64,000 bases of DNA, from positions 2,204,501-2,268,500 of the forward strand of contig NZ_ATTI01000001.1 in NCBI RefSeq assembly GCF_000419605.1, given 5' to 3'. Below the pieces are notes generated by a model. It worked only from the letters and a program-made list of their open reading frames with translations, did no database searches and had not been told where the DNA came from. A program made the position numbers and the translations under genes. Shown here one piece after another: positions 26,701 through 35,521 of this stretch. Position 1 is the stretch's first letter. Every line of letters begins with the position of its first letter. This DNA comes from Sphingomonas phyllosphaerae 5.2. Lineage in GTDB: Bacteria; Pseudomonadota; Alphaproteobacteria; Sphingomonadales; Sphingomonadaceae.

Positions 26701-29427
26701 ATGACCACACGTTTTCTGGCCAGCGCCGCATCGCTGCTCGCGATCACCATCGCGTCCGCCGCCACCGCGCAGACCGTGCCCGCCGCCAGCCCGGCGGCAC
26801 CGGACACGACGATCGACACGCCCGGGAGTGGCGCGGAGGTGGTCGTCACCGGCATCCGCCGCAGCCTCGCCGACGCGACCGCGCTGAAGCGCAACAACAT
26901 CGGCATCGTCGATGCGATCTCCTCGGAGGATATCGGGCGCTTCCCCGACCAGAACCTCGCCGAATCGCTTCAGCGCGTCACCGGCGTGCAGATCACGCGC
27001 AACAAGGGCGAAGGATCACGCGTCGCCTTGCGCGGGCTCGGCCCCAATTTCACGCAGACGCAGTATAACGGTCGCCAGATCGCGACGCCGGGCGGCGGGC
27101 GCAGCTTCTCCTTCACCTCGCTGTCGTCGGACTTCGTCAGCGCGGTCGAGGTCATCAAGTCGCCCAGCGCCGAGCAGGTCGAGGGCGGACTCGCCGGCCT
27201 GGTCAACGTCCGCGTCGCACGCCCGCTGGACGCCGGGCGCGACGTGGTGGCGATCACCGCGGAGGGCATCTACGAGGAAAACCCGAACCGCGTGACGCCG
27301 CACGCATCGCTGTTCGTCAACAAGGTCATCAGCGATCGCTTCGGCGCCAGCTTCGGCATCAACTATGAAAAGCGCCGCGTGCTGTCGGCGGGCTATCTCG
27401 GTTACGGTGCGGAGAACGGCGTCGAGGGGCGGCGCAACCCGCCACTCGACTATAACCTCGATGGCGACCTCGCCGACCAGGCACGCTTCATCCACACCAC
27501 CAACCTTGTCGCGCAGGACGGCAAGTTCGAACGCGTGACGATGATCGGCGGATTGCAGTTCAAGCCGACCGACACGCTGAACTTCTACGCCGACGGCTTC
27601 TTTTCGGACTTCAAGGACTATTCGATCTACAACGAGCATCAGGTCCGCTTCACCAATATCCAGGGGCCCGGCGCGGGCGTCGTCGGCAGCACTGTCGCCG
27701 ATGGCTACCTGACCGCGCTGGACGCCAACGGAGTCGATCATCGCGCCGACACCCGCCCGATCGATACGCATGACGAACTGTTCAGCGGTGCGGTCGGCGG
27801 CATCTGGACGCTGGACGAGCTGAAGGTGTCGAGTGAGTTCAGCTTCTCCAAGGCGCGCCGCACCTCGACCAACTACGGCTTCGCGATCAACTCGCGCGCG
27901 CGCGTCGGCTACGACACGGGCGGCAATCTCGGGCGCGAGCCGACCGTCACGTTCAATCGCGGCTACGACCCGCTCGATCCCTCGACCTACAATTTGCTCG
28001 CGGTCGGCGGCACGTATCGCGCGCCCAGCATCGACCGCAATTACGACGGCCGCCTCGACATCTCGCGCGATGTCGCGCTCTCGGACGCCACCCTCGTCCT
28101 GAAGGCGGGCGGCATGTTCGCCAACCGCCGCAGCGAATTCAGCTCGCGCACCTTCAACCTGACGTCGCAGCAGTTCGCGACCGCGCTGGGGCAGGCCTAT
28201 AACCCGACCGTCGAGGGCGGCAGCACGTCCGCGGCGCCGATCCTTGCACAGGTCGATTATTCGAAGTTCGTGCAGTCCTCGCTCGGCACCTATCTTGCAC
28301 CCAATCTCGACGCGTTCTTCGACAAGCTGCCCCTGTCGCAGATGCTGTCGCTCGCCCCGCCGCAGGCGCAGCTCGCCAACGACTTCCAGGTCACTGAACG
28401 ATCGTATGCGGCCTATGGCCAGGTCGACATTCGCGCGCTGGAGGATCGCTTCAACGGCAACATCGGGCTGCGCTATGTCCGCACCGATCAGACGTCCGAC
28501 GGCAACGCCGCCGATCTGTCGACCCTGCTGGTGCGGCGCGGCGGGATCATCACCGTCGTGCAGGGAACCGCGCCGGTCTCGATCGACAACAGCTATGCCG
28601 AATGGTTGCCCAGCGCGAACCTTTCCTACGACCTGACGCCGCAATTGAAGGTGCGCGGCGCGGTGGCGCGCACGCTGACGCGGCCCGACATCGGCTTACT
28701 CTCCCCGACGCTGAGCGTCGATGCGAACACCAGCACGATCAGCGCGCGCAACCCGAACCTGCGCCCGTACCTGTCGAACCAGATCGACCTGTCGCTCGAA
28801 TATTACTTCGCCGGCTCCGGGTTGCTCTCGGCGGCGGTCTTCTACAAGGACGTCAAGAACTTCATCATCAACGCCGCCACCTCGGTCACACAGACCGTGC
28901 AGCTGGAGGAAGGCGGCAGCCGCGAACAGGTGTTCCTGCTGCGCCAGCCGCGCAACGGCGCGAGCAGCAAGATCAAGGGGTTCGAGCTTGGCGCGCAAGT
29001 GCCGTTCACGTTCCTGCCCAGCGCGCTCGACGGCCTCGGTGTGCTCGGCAACTTCACCTATCTCGATCTTGGTGACGTGGTGGTGACGCAGGGAGAGCCC
29101 GCGATCCCGATCTCGGGCGCATCGACGCGCAGCTACAATATCGCCGGCTATTACGAAAAGGCCGGGTTCGGCATTCGCGCTTCGTACAACTACCGCAATG
29201 GCTTCGTGAACGATCCGATCAGCACGTTCGGCGATGGCGACTATCAGCGGTCGTATGGTCAGCTCGACATCTCGGCGAGCTACGACGTCAACCGCATGGT
29301 GACGCTGAACGCCGACGTCACCAACGCGACGAACGCGAAGATCTTCAACGACACCGCCGTCGGCCTGCTGCGCGGCGTGGTCGACAACGGCCGACGCATT
29401 ACCGCGGGCGTGCGCGTGCGGTTCTAG
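26701..29427 (+). CDS. TonB-dependent receptor, sphingomonad oligosaccharide type
   Basis: The 908-residue protein starts at ATG 26701 after GGGGAGAGAAG. The signal peptide ends at TATAQ, the TonB box is EVVVTGIRRSLADA, and the plug carries GRFPDQNLAESLQRVTGVQI, GLGPNFTQTQYNGRQIA and VEGGLAGLVNVR. The barrel ends RRITAGVRVRF. Its plug closely resembles that of the receptor at 11179-13977, so the two are probably paralogues. It is co-oriented with the GH95 gene and likely imports fucosylated oligosaccharides for it. Confidence 0.92.
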   Translation: MTTRFLASAASLLAITIASAATAQTVPAASPAAPDTTIDTPGSGAEVVVTGIRRSLADATALKRNNIGIVDAISSEDIGRFPDQNLAESLQRVTGVQITRNKGEGSRVALRGLGPNFTQTQYNGRQIATPGGGRSFSFTSLSSDFVSAVEVIKSPSAEQVEGGLAGLVNVRVARPLDAGRDVVAITAEGIYEENPNRVTPHASLFVNKVISDRFGASFGINYEKRRVLSAGYLGYGAENGVEGRRNPPLDYNLDGDLADQARFIHTTNLVAQDGKFERVTMIGGLQFKPTDTLNFYADGFFSDFKDYSIYNEHQVRFTNIQGPGAGVVGSTVADGYLTALDANGVDHRADTRPIDTHDELFSGAVGGIWTLDELKVSSEFSFSKARRTSTNYGFAINSRARVGYDTGGNLGREPTVTFNRGYDPLDPSTYNLLAVGGTYRAPSIDRNYDGRLDISRDVALSDATLVLKAGGMFANRRSEFSSRTFNLTSQQFATALGQAYNPTVEGGSTSAAPILAQVDYSKFVQSSLGTYLAPNLDAFFDKLPLSQMLSLAPPQAQLANDFQVTERSYAAYGQVDIRALEDRFNGNIGLRYVRTDQTSDGNAADLSTLLVRRGGIITVVQGTAPVSIDNSYAEWLPSANLSYDLTPQLKVRGAVARTLTRPDIGLLSPTLSVDANTSTISARNPNLRPYLSNQIDLSLEYYFAGSGLLSAAVFYKDVKNFIINAATSVTQTVQLEEGGSREQVFLLRQPRNGASSKIKGFELGAQVPFTFLPSALDGLGVLGNFTYLDLGDVVVTQGEPAIPISGASTRSYNIAGYYEKAGFGIRASYNYRNGFVNDPISTFGDGDYQRSYGQLDISASYDVNRMVTLNADVTNATNAKIFNDTAVGLLRGVVDNGRRITAGVRVRF

Positions 29428-29456
29428 GCCGGCGCCACCACCCGTCACCCGCGCCT

Positions 29457-29509
29457 CGAGCCGGGGTCCCGCTTCTGCTGCCGTCGGGCAATAGCGGGAT
29501 CCCGGCTCG
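29457..29509. repeat. Long hairpin, REP-like or bidirectional terminator
   Basis: CGAGCCGGGGTCCCGCT (29457-29473) pairs with AGCGGGATCCCGGCTCG (29493-29509) with one mismatch over 17 bp and a 19-base loop. It lies between the convergent TonB receptor and DUF885 genes. The flanks repeat the style of intergenic palindromes spread through sphingomonad genomes. It may end transcripts from both sides. Confidence 0.6.
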
Positions 29510-29549
29510 AAGCCCGGGTCAGGCTCGCGTCACCCTGCCCCGGCAACGC

Positions 29550-31361
29550 TCACCCCATGCGTTCGCGCACCACCTGCTCCAGCACGGTAAGCGGCATCGC
29601 GCCGAGCGTCAGGACGCGGTGGAATTCCTTCGCATCCCACTTCGCCCCCGCCTTGCGCTTCGCCTCGTCGCGCAACCGCGTCCACACGGTATGGCCGATC
29701 TTGTAGCTGCACGCCTGCCCCGGCCAGACCGTGTAGCGGTCGATCTCGCCCTGGCTGCGTCCGCGCGCGATGCCTGTCGTGGCGATCAGATAGTCGGTCG
29801 CCTTCTCGCGGCTCCAGCGTTTCGCGTGCATGCCGCTGTCGACCACCAGCCGCGTCGCCCGGAACAGCAGCGACTGCAGATAGCCGACCTGCCCCAGCGG
29901 ATCGCCGTCGTACATGCCCATCTCGTCGGCGAGTTGCTCCGAATAGAGTGCCCAGCCTTCCGAATAGCCCGAATAGAAACCGCGCCGGCGGATCAGCGGG
30001 ATGTCCTGGCTCTCCAGCGCCGACATCACCTGCAGGTGATGTCCCGGCACCGCCTCGTGATAGCTGAGCGTCGCCAGCCCGAACTTCGGCCGATCGAACG
30101 TGTCGCGCAGGTTGATGAAGTAGATCGCCGGGCGCGACCCATCCAGCGAGGCGGACTGGTAGTAACCGCCCGGCGCGCCCGCCTGGATCGCCTCGGGCAC
30201 GCGCCGCACCTCGACCGGCGCACGCGGCAGGATCGCGAATTGCTCGGGCAGGCGCCGGGTCATCGCGGTGACCTGCGCGCGGAGTTGTTCGAGCAGCGCC
30301 TCGCGCCCCGGATCGGTGTTGGGGTACAATTGGTCCGGACGCTTGTTGAGCGCGACCAGCCGCTCGCCGACCGTCCCCTGCGACATGCCTTGCTTGCGCA
30401 GGATGCCGTCGATGCGCGCGCCGATCTCCGCGACCTGCGCGAGGCCGAGCCGGTGGATTTCTTCCCCGCCCAGCTCGGTGGTGGTCGCCGCGCTCGCCGC
30501 CGCTGCATAATAGGCCGCACCGTCCGGCAATCGCCACACGCCGGCGTCGTGAACCGCACGGCCGCGCAATTCGGTGACCAGCGCGCGCTGGCGGTCGAGC
30601 GCCGGGAAGACCCGCTCGGTCATCAGCTTCGTCACCGCCGCCGCACGCTCCGCCGGCAGGTTCGCGGCCGTCAGCTTCGCGGCGAGATCCAGCGCCGGGC
30701 CGGTCGCCGTGGCCGCCTTGTCGCGCACCGCCGCAAGCTGCTTCAGCGTCGTGTCCAGGATATAGTCGGGCGCGAACACGCCCTGGCCCGCATCCTCGCG
30801 CTGCCGCTCGGTCTCGGCGTCGATCACCGGACCCCAGGCGGCGACGCGCGCGACATATGCGTCGGCATCGGCGGCATCGCGGACGCGGTGCTGGTTGGCG
30901 AGAAAATCGGGCACGTCGCGGTACGCACCGGTCAATTGCGTGAGAACATAGGGCGCGTAGCGACCCGCACTGGCCCCGAACGTGTACCGCTCGCCGGCCA
31001 GCATCCGGTCCAGGCTATAGGCGACGATGTCATAGTCGAGCCGCGCCGCCTGCCCCAGCGCGTCGCGCGGGATCGCGCGCAGCGCAGCAAGCTCCTGCCG
31101 CGCCTGCGCAAACTCGCGCGCCTCACCGGCACGACTGGCATCCGACAGCCGCGACTTCAGCGCCGCCCGTTCGCCGCTGTCGAGCCCCAGCGACGTCGCC
31201 TGTTCCGGACTGTCGTCGAGCCGCGCATAGAAAAAACGGTCGAGCAACGCGCGCAACTCGGCATCGCGTGGCCCCTTGGCGGCGGCGGCCTCGGCGACCC
31301 GCGGCAGCGCGGCGAGCGCGGCGGCGGCGCTGGCGGAGGCAAGAAACTGGCGACGACGCAT
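29550..31361 (-). CDS. DUF885 family protein, probable exported metallopeptidase
   Basis: The 603-residue protein starts at ATG 31361 with GGGAG five bases upstream and a twin-arginine leader (MRRRQFLASASAAAALAALP). It contains the DUF885 zinc-site motif SYHEAVPGHHLQVM (HExxxGHH), with GYSEGWALYSEQLADEMGMY downstream supplying a further glutamate. PGGYYQSASLDGSRPAIYFI is also typical. DUF885 proteins resemble M32-type carboxypeptidases and are thought to hydrolyse peptides outside the cytosol. No substrate is known. It is divergent from the antiporter at 31506. Confidence 0.82.
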   Translation of the reverse strand: MRRRQFLASASAAAALAALPRVAEAAAAKGPRDAELRALLDRFFYARLDDSPEQATSLGLDSGERAALKSRLSDASRAGEAREFAQARQELAALRAIPRDALGQAARLDYDIVAYSLDRMLAGERYTFGASAGRYAPYVLTQLTGAYRDVPDFLANQHRVRDAADADAYVARVAAWGPVIDAETERQREDAGQGVFAPDYILDTTLKQLAAVRDKAATATGPALDLAAKLTAANLPAERAAAVTKLMTERVFPALDRQRALVTELRGRAVHDAGVWRLPDGAAYYAAAASAATTTELGGEEIHRLGLAQVAEIGARIDGILRKQGMSQGTVGERLVALNKRPDQLYPNTDPGREALLEQLRAQVTAMTRRLPEQFAILPRAPVEVRRVPEAIQAGAPGGYYQSASLDGSRPAIYFINLRDTFDRPKFGLATLSYHEAVPGHHLQVMSALESQDIPLIRRRGFYSGYSEGWALYSEQLADEMGMYDGDPLGQVGYLQSLLFRATRLVVDSGMHAKRWSREKATDYLIATTGIARGRSQGEIDRYTVWPGQACSYKIGHTVWTRLRDEAKRKAGAKWDAKEFHRVLTLGAMPLTVLEQVVRERMG

Positions 31362-31505
31362 GGCAACTCCCGGTTCGGCGGATCGGCCTGCAGAGTGGCC
31401 GCCGCGCCCGGCTTTGTCGAGCAGATGCAGGATGTTGCCGGCCGCTTTGCATTTTTTGGGCAACGAAGGGCGACAAAGGCGTCCGCCCCTGCGTAAGGTC
31501 TGCAC

Positions 31506-33287
31506 ATGGCGATCGGATTGCACAACGAAGGCTTCTCGGACGCACTGGTGGTGCTCGGCGCCGCCGGCCTGGTGATCCCGGCCTTCGCCCGCTTCCGCAT
31601 CAGCCCGGTGATCGGGTTCATCCTGGTGGGCGCGCTTGTCGGCCCGGCCGGGCTCGGCGCGCTCGTGCCGCGCGCGCCCTGGCTCTATTATTTCACGATC
31701 TCCGACCCGGCCTCGATCGAGCCGTTTGCCGAGTTCGGGATCGTCCTGCTGCTCTTCTCGATCGGGCTGGAACTGTCGTTCCGCCGCTTATGGTCGATGC
31801 GGCGACTGGTGTTCGGCACCGGCCCCGCCGCGCTGGTCGGCTGCGCGGTGCTGGTCGCGGTCGCGCTCCACCTGATGGGGCAAGGCTGGGGGGGTGCGGC
31901 GGGGCTCGGGCTTGCGCTCGCGCTCTCCTCGACCGCGCTGGTGCTGCCGCTGGTGGGGACGACCAGCCCGGTCGGGCGCGGCGCGTTTGCGATCCTGCTG
32001 TTCCAGGATCTTGCGCTCGTGCCGATCATCTTCGCGCTGGGCGCGATGGCGCCGACCGCCAGCGACGAAGGCTGGGTCGGAATTGCCGGCGTTGCGCTGC
32101 GCGGCGGGCTGACCGTGGTCGCGATGTACGTCGGCGGGCGGCTGGTACTGCCGCGCCTGTTCGCGCAGGCCGCGCGTACCAAGAGCCCGGAGCTGTTTCT
32201 CGCCGCCTCGCTGCTGGTGGTGATCGTCGCCAGCGTGGCGACCACCGCCGCCGGGCTGTCGCCGATCGTCGGCGCGCTGCTCGCCGGGCTGCTGATCGCC
32301 GAGACCGAATATCACAGCGAGGTCGAGGTGATGACCGCCCCGTTCAAGGGGCTCGCGCTCGGCGTGTTCCTGATCACCGTCGGGATGAGCCTGGACCTCG
32401 GCGCGATCATCGCCAACTGGGCGTCGCTGCTCGCCGCGGTGCTGGGGATCGTCGCGGTCAAGGCAGTCGTCACCTTCCTGCTGCTGCGCGTCGCCAATGC
32501 GCGACGCGGGATCGCCGCGGAGACCGGAATGCTGATGGGCAGTCCGTCGGAGACGACGCTGATCGTGCTCGCCACCGCCGCGCAGGCGCAACTCATCACC
32601 GCCGCGACCGCCAGCTTCTGGCAGACCGTCACCGCGATCGGCCTGACGATCACGCCCCTCCTCGCGCTGCTCGGGCGGATCATCGCCCGGCGGATCGAGC
32701 GGCGCGAGACGACCCCGCCCGACGCCCTCGATCATGCCGAGGGCGAGCGTGCGGTGGTGTTCGGCTTCGGGCGCGTCGGCCGACTGGTGGCGGACATGCT
32801 CGCGCGGCACGACCAGCCTTATGTCGCGGTCGAGGCGGACATCGATGCGGTGACGCAAGCGCGCGCCGGCGGTTATCCGATCGTGTTCGGCGACGTCGCG
32901 CGTGCGGAACTGCTCGACCGCCTCGACCTTGGCAACGCGCGCGCGCTGATCCTGACGATGGACGAGCCGGTGCTGACCGTGCGGTTGACCAAGCGGCTGC
33001 GTGCCGCCTTCCCCGACCTGCCGATCATCGCGCGCGCACGCGACACCGCGCATGCCGCCGAACTCTACAGGGCCGGCGTGACCGACGCGGTGCCCGAGAC
33101 GCTGGAAAGCTCGCTGCAACTCTCGGAGGCGGTGCTGGTCGACCTCGGCGTCGCGATGGGCCCGGTAATCGCGTCGATCCACGACAAGCGCGAGGAATTG
33201 CGCGAGACGATCCGCCGCACTGCGATGCTCGATCGCGAACCACGCATCCGTCGCATCCGCCGCACCGACGAGATCAGGGCCGTCTAG
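31506..33287 (+). CDS. CPA2-family cation:proton antiporter with TrkA-N domain
   Basis: The 593-residue protein has an N-terminal Na+/H+ exchanger domain of about 12 membrane segments with FRISPVIGFILVGALVGPAG, FAEFGIVLLLFSIGLELSF, ALALSSTALVLPLV and FAILLFQDLALVPIIF, as in KefB/YbaL. A cytosolic Rossmann TrkA-N domain follows at about 415-540 (AVVFGFGRVGRLVADMLARH). It probably exports K+ or Na+ in exchange for protons and is gated by a nucleotide or glutathione-type ligand. YbaL/RosB is the closest group; KefC-type gating residues are not certain. AAGG stands about eight bases before ATG 31506. Confidence 0.88.
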   Translation: MAIGLHNEGFSDALVVLGAAGLVIPAFARFRISPVIGFILVGALVGPAGLGALVPRAPWLYYFTISDPASIEPFAEFGIVLLLFSIGLELSFRRLWSMRRLVFGTGPAALVGCAVLVAVALHLMGQGWGGAAGLGLALALSSTALVLPLVGTTSPVGRGAFAILLFQDLALVPIIFALGAMAPTASDEGWVGIAGVALRGGLTVVAMYVGGRLVLPRLFAQAARTKSPELFLAASLLVVIVASVATTAAGLSPIVGALLAGLLIAETEYHSEVEVMTAPFKGLALGVFLITVGMSLDLGAIIANWASLLAAVLGIVAVKAVVTFLLLRVANARRGIAAETGMLMGSPSETTLIVLATAAQAQLITAATASFWQTVTAIGLTITPLLALLGRIIARRIERRETTPPDALDHAEGERAVVFGFGRVGRLVADMLARHDQPYVAVEADIDAVTQARAGGYPIVFGDVARAELLDRLDLGNARALILTMDEPVLTVRLTKRLRAAFPDLPIIARARDTAHAAELYRAGVTDAVPETLESSLQLSEAVLVDLGVAMGPVIASIHDKREELRETIRRTAMLDREPRIRRIRRTDEIRAV

Positions 33288-33345
33288 CGGATGGCGCTGC
33301 GGTGGCGGTCGCGATTTTGCCGCAGATCGCGGCTAGCGACACAAC

Positions 33346-34491
33346 ATGAATAGCTCCGAGCTGCGCGTCGCCTTCTTCAGCGGCAACTATAATTACGTGC
33401 GCGACGGCGCCAACCAGGCGCAGAATCTGCTGGTCGGCTATCTGCTCGATCAGGGCGTGAAGGTGCGCGTCTATTCTCCGACCACGCCGACGCCGGCGTT
33501 CGAGGCACGTGGCACGGTGGTCGACGTCCCCGCGATCCCGATGCCGGGCGGGCGCGGCGAATACAAGCTGGGCCGCGGCCTGCCCGCCAGGCCGCGCCGT
33601 GATCTGGAGGCGTTCGATCCGCATCTGGTGCACGTCTCCGCGCCCGAATTCCTCGGCCATGCAGCCGTCACCTGGGCGCGCGCACGCGGCGTTCCGGTCG
33701 TGTCCGCAGTGCACACGCGCTTCGAGACCTATTTTCAATATTACGGGCTGTCGTTGATCCAGCCGCTGATCAGCGCGATCCTGCGCCGCTTCTACAATCG
33801 GGCCGACCGCGTGCTGGTGCCGACGCCGTCGATGGCGACGGTGGTGCGCGAACTGGGCGTGACGACGCCGGTGTCGCTATGGGGACGCGGGGTGAACCAT
33901 CGGCGCTTCCACCCCGATGTGCGCGACCTCGCATGGCGGCGCTCGCTCGGGATCGCCGATGAAGAGGTGACGATCGGCTTTCTCGGGCGCCTCGTGCTCG
34001 AAAAGGGGCTGGGCGTGTTCGCCGACGTTCTCGCGCGGCTTGCGGCTTTGGGCGTGCCGCACCGTGTGCTGGTGGTCGGCAAGGGCCCGGCGCGCGAGTG
34101 GTTCGCGGGGCGTGCGCCACAGGCGGCGTTCGCGGGCTTCCAGAGCGGCGACGATCTCGGCCGCGCGGTCGCCTCGATGGACGTGCTTTTCAATCCCAGC
34201 GTCACCGAGACGTGGGGACAGGTGACTTCCGAGGCGATGGCGGCGGGCGTGCCCGTCGTCGCGGCGCGCGCGACCGGCGCGATGGACCTGCTGGAGGACG
34301 GGCGCACCGGCTTCCTCGTCACCCCGCAGGACATCGACGGCTATGCCACGGTGATCGCGCAGCTGGTGGCGGACGCCGGGCTGCGCGCGGCAATGGGACA
34401 CGCCGCCCATCTCCGCGCGCAGGAGTTCCGCTGGGATACCGCGAATGGCGCGGTGTTGCAGGCATATCGTGAGGTGCTCGCCGCGCGGTGA
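33346..34491 (+). CDS. GT4-family glycosyltransferase
   Basis: The 381-residue protein is a two-domain GT-B glycosyltransferase. The N-terminal domain has VAFFSGNYNYVRDGANQAQN, VHVSAPEFLGHAAVTWAR and VSAVHTRFETYFQYYG. The C-terminal Rossmann domain has IGFLGRLVLEKGLGVFADVL, the donor motif FNPSVTETWGQVTSEAMAAG and ATGAMDLLEDGRTGFLV. It resembles GDP-mannose-dependent alpha-mannosyltransferases and SQDG-type transferases. It probably adds a sugar to a lipid or polysaccharide at the inner membrane. It follows the antiporter by 58 bases and may share its transcript. Confidence 0.84.
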   Translation: MNSSELRVAFFSGNYNYVRDGANQAQNLLVGYLLDQGVKVRVYSPTTPTPAFEARGTVVDVPAIPMPGGRGEYKLGRGLPARPRRDLEAFDPHLVHVSAPEFLGHAAVTWARARGVPVVSAVHTRFETYFQYYGLSLIQPLISAILRRFYNRADRVLVPTPSMATVVRELGVTTPVSLWGRGVNHRRFHPDVRDLAWRRSLGIADEEVTIGFLGRLVLEKGLGVFADVLARLAALGVPHRVLVVGKGPAREWFAGRAPQAAFAGFQSGDDLGRAVASMDVLFNPSVTETWGQVTSEAMAAGVPVVAARATGAMDLLEDGRTGFLVTPQDIDGYATVIAQLVADAGLRAAMGHAAHLRAQEFRWDTANGAVLQAYREVLAAR

Positions 34492-34494
34492 GCC

Positions 34495-34785
34495 TCAGGC
34501 CTCCTGCCAGTCGAACGTCAGCGGCGCCTCGCGGAATGCGAAGCGATCGAGGTGGCTCGCCACCACCTCGCGCATCCGCGCCACGTCACCATCTTCCGAC
34601 ACCGCCAGCCGCACGTCCAGCGTCTCGCTGTCGGCACGCAGGTCGAGCGTGGCGCCGTTCGGGAAGGCGATCGTCGCTTCCTGTTCGGAGAAGGTGACCG
34701 CCATCTTGTGGCTCCAATGCTTGGCGAGCTGCTGGAGATAGCGGCTCGCCGAATGCGTCGGCACGCGCGCGATCGAGACGCTCAC
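34495..34785 (-). CDS. DUF2218 protein
   Basis: The 96-residue protein matches DUF2218 in length and in motifs: VPTHSASRYLQQLAKHWSHK, FPNGATLDLRADSETLDVRL and VVASHLDRFAFREAPLTFDW. The function is unknown, but the family often sits beside siderophore-interacting reductases or their regulators. Its start overlaps the stop of the YqjI-type regulator by four bases (ATGA), so the two are co-translated. That pairing suggests a role in iron or nickel handling. Confidence 0.83.
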   Translation of the reverse strand: MSVSIARVPTHSASRYLQQLAKHWSHKMAVTFSEQEATIAFPNGATLDLRADSETLDVRLAVSEDGDVARMREVVASHLDRFAFREAPLTFDWQEA

Positions 34786-35402
34786 TTCAGCCGCTCCACC
34801 TTCTGCGCCACCTCGTCGATCAACGCCGCGATCTCGTGCAGGATCTCCGGCGTCGCATCGGCCCGCATCGCACGATCACCGACCGCGTGGCGCAGGTTGT
34901 GCATCGCCCGGCGGACCGGCGCGCCCTCGCCATCGCCGCGTGCGCGCTGGGCGCCCATCGCCTCCAGCCGCGCGACCAATGCCGCGACCGTTGCCGCCTG
35001 CTCGCTGAGATGCGCGGTCCCGGCGTCGGTCGCCGCAAAGCGCTTCCGCGCGCCGGCGCTGGCCTGTTCGGCGATCAGCTCCATCTCGTCCAGCAGCGTC
35101 AGCGTCGGATAGACCACACCAGGGCTCGGCGCATAGGCCCCGCCGGTCAGCGTCTCGACCGCCTTGATCAGCTCGTAGCCGTGCCGCGGCTCCTGCGCGA
35201 TCAGGTGCAAAAGCACCAGCCGCAGCTCCCCACCGTCGAACATCCGGCGGCTGCGTCCACCGCCGCCGCCACGACGATGCTCACCGTCGTTCAGCCGCTC
35301 GACCCAGTGGAAGAAACGCTCGACGTCCAGGCCAGCCTCGCCGCGCCCGCGTGTGCCGTGATGATGATGGCGACCCCCGCCGCCGTGTGAAAACCCGAAC
35401 AT
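34782..35402 (-). CDS. yqjI: PadR-family metal regulator, YqjI-like, with His-rich N-terminus
   Basis: The 206-residue protein starts at ATG 35402. Residues 1-24 are Gly/His-rich (FSHGGGGRHHHH), as in E. coli YqjI, a nickel- and iron-responsive PadR repressor. The core matches YqjI closely: GELRLVLLHLIAQEPRHGYE, LIKAVETLTGGAYAPSPGVV and YPTLTLLDEMELIAEQ. The C-terminal helix mediates dimerisation. It probably represses its own operon with DUF2218 and is released by metal. Two ATATATC-type sites lie 34-80 bases upstream. The family is certain; the metal is inferred from the homologue. Confidence 0.85.
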   Translation of the reverse strand: MFGFSHGGGGRHHHHGTRGRGEAGLDVERFFHWVERLNDGEHRRGGGGGRSRRMFDGGELRLVLLHLIAQEPRHGYELIKAVETLTGGAYAPSPGVVYPTLTLLDEMELIAEQASAGARKRFAATDAGTAHLSEQAATVAALVARLEAMGAQRARGDGEGAPVRRAMHNLRHAVGDRAMRADATPEILHEIAALIDEVAQKVERLK

Positions 35403-35435
35403 ATGACCTACTCCGTAATGCGTCACGATGCAGCC

Positions 35436-35483
35436 AAGATATATCTTCCGATCCGAAGCGCAAGACTGTTCAAGATATATTTT
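35436..35483. promoter_or_regulatory. Tandem AAGATATATCTT-type sites, candidate YqjI operator
   Basis: AAGATATATCTT at 35436-35447 is a perfect 12-base palindrome. AAGATATATTTT at 35472-35483 is a near copy whose start is 36 bases further on. They lie between the YqjI-like gene (start 35402) and rarA (start 35522), the expected place for autoregulation. Binding is inferred. Confidence 0.58.
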
Positions 35484-35521
35484 TGACTGCGCATGACGCG
35501 CCGGCCGCCGGTGCTTACATA

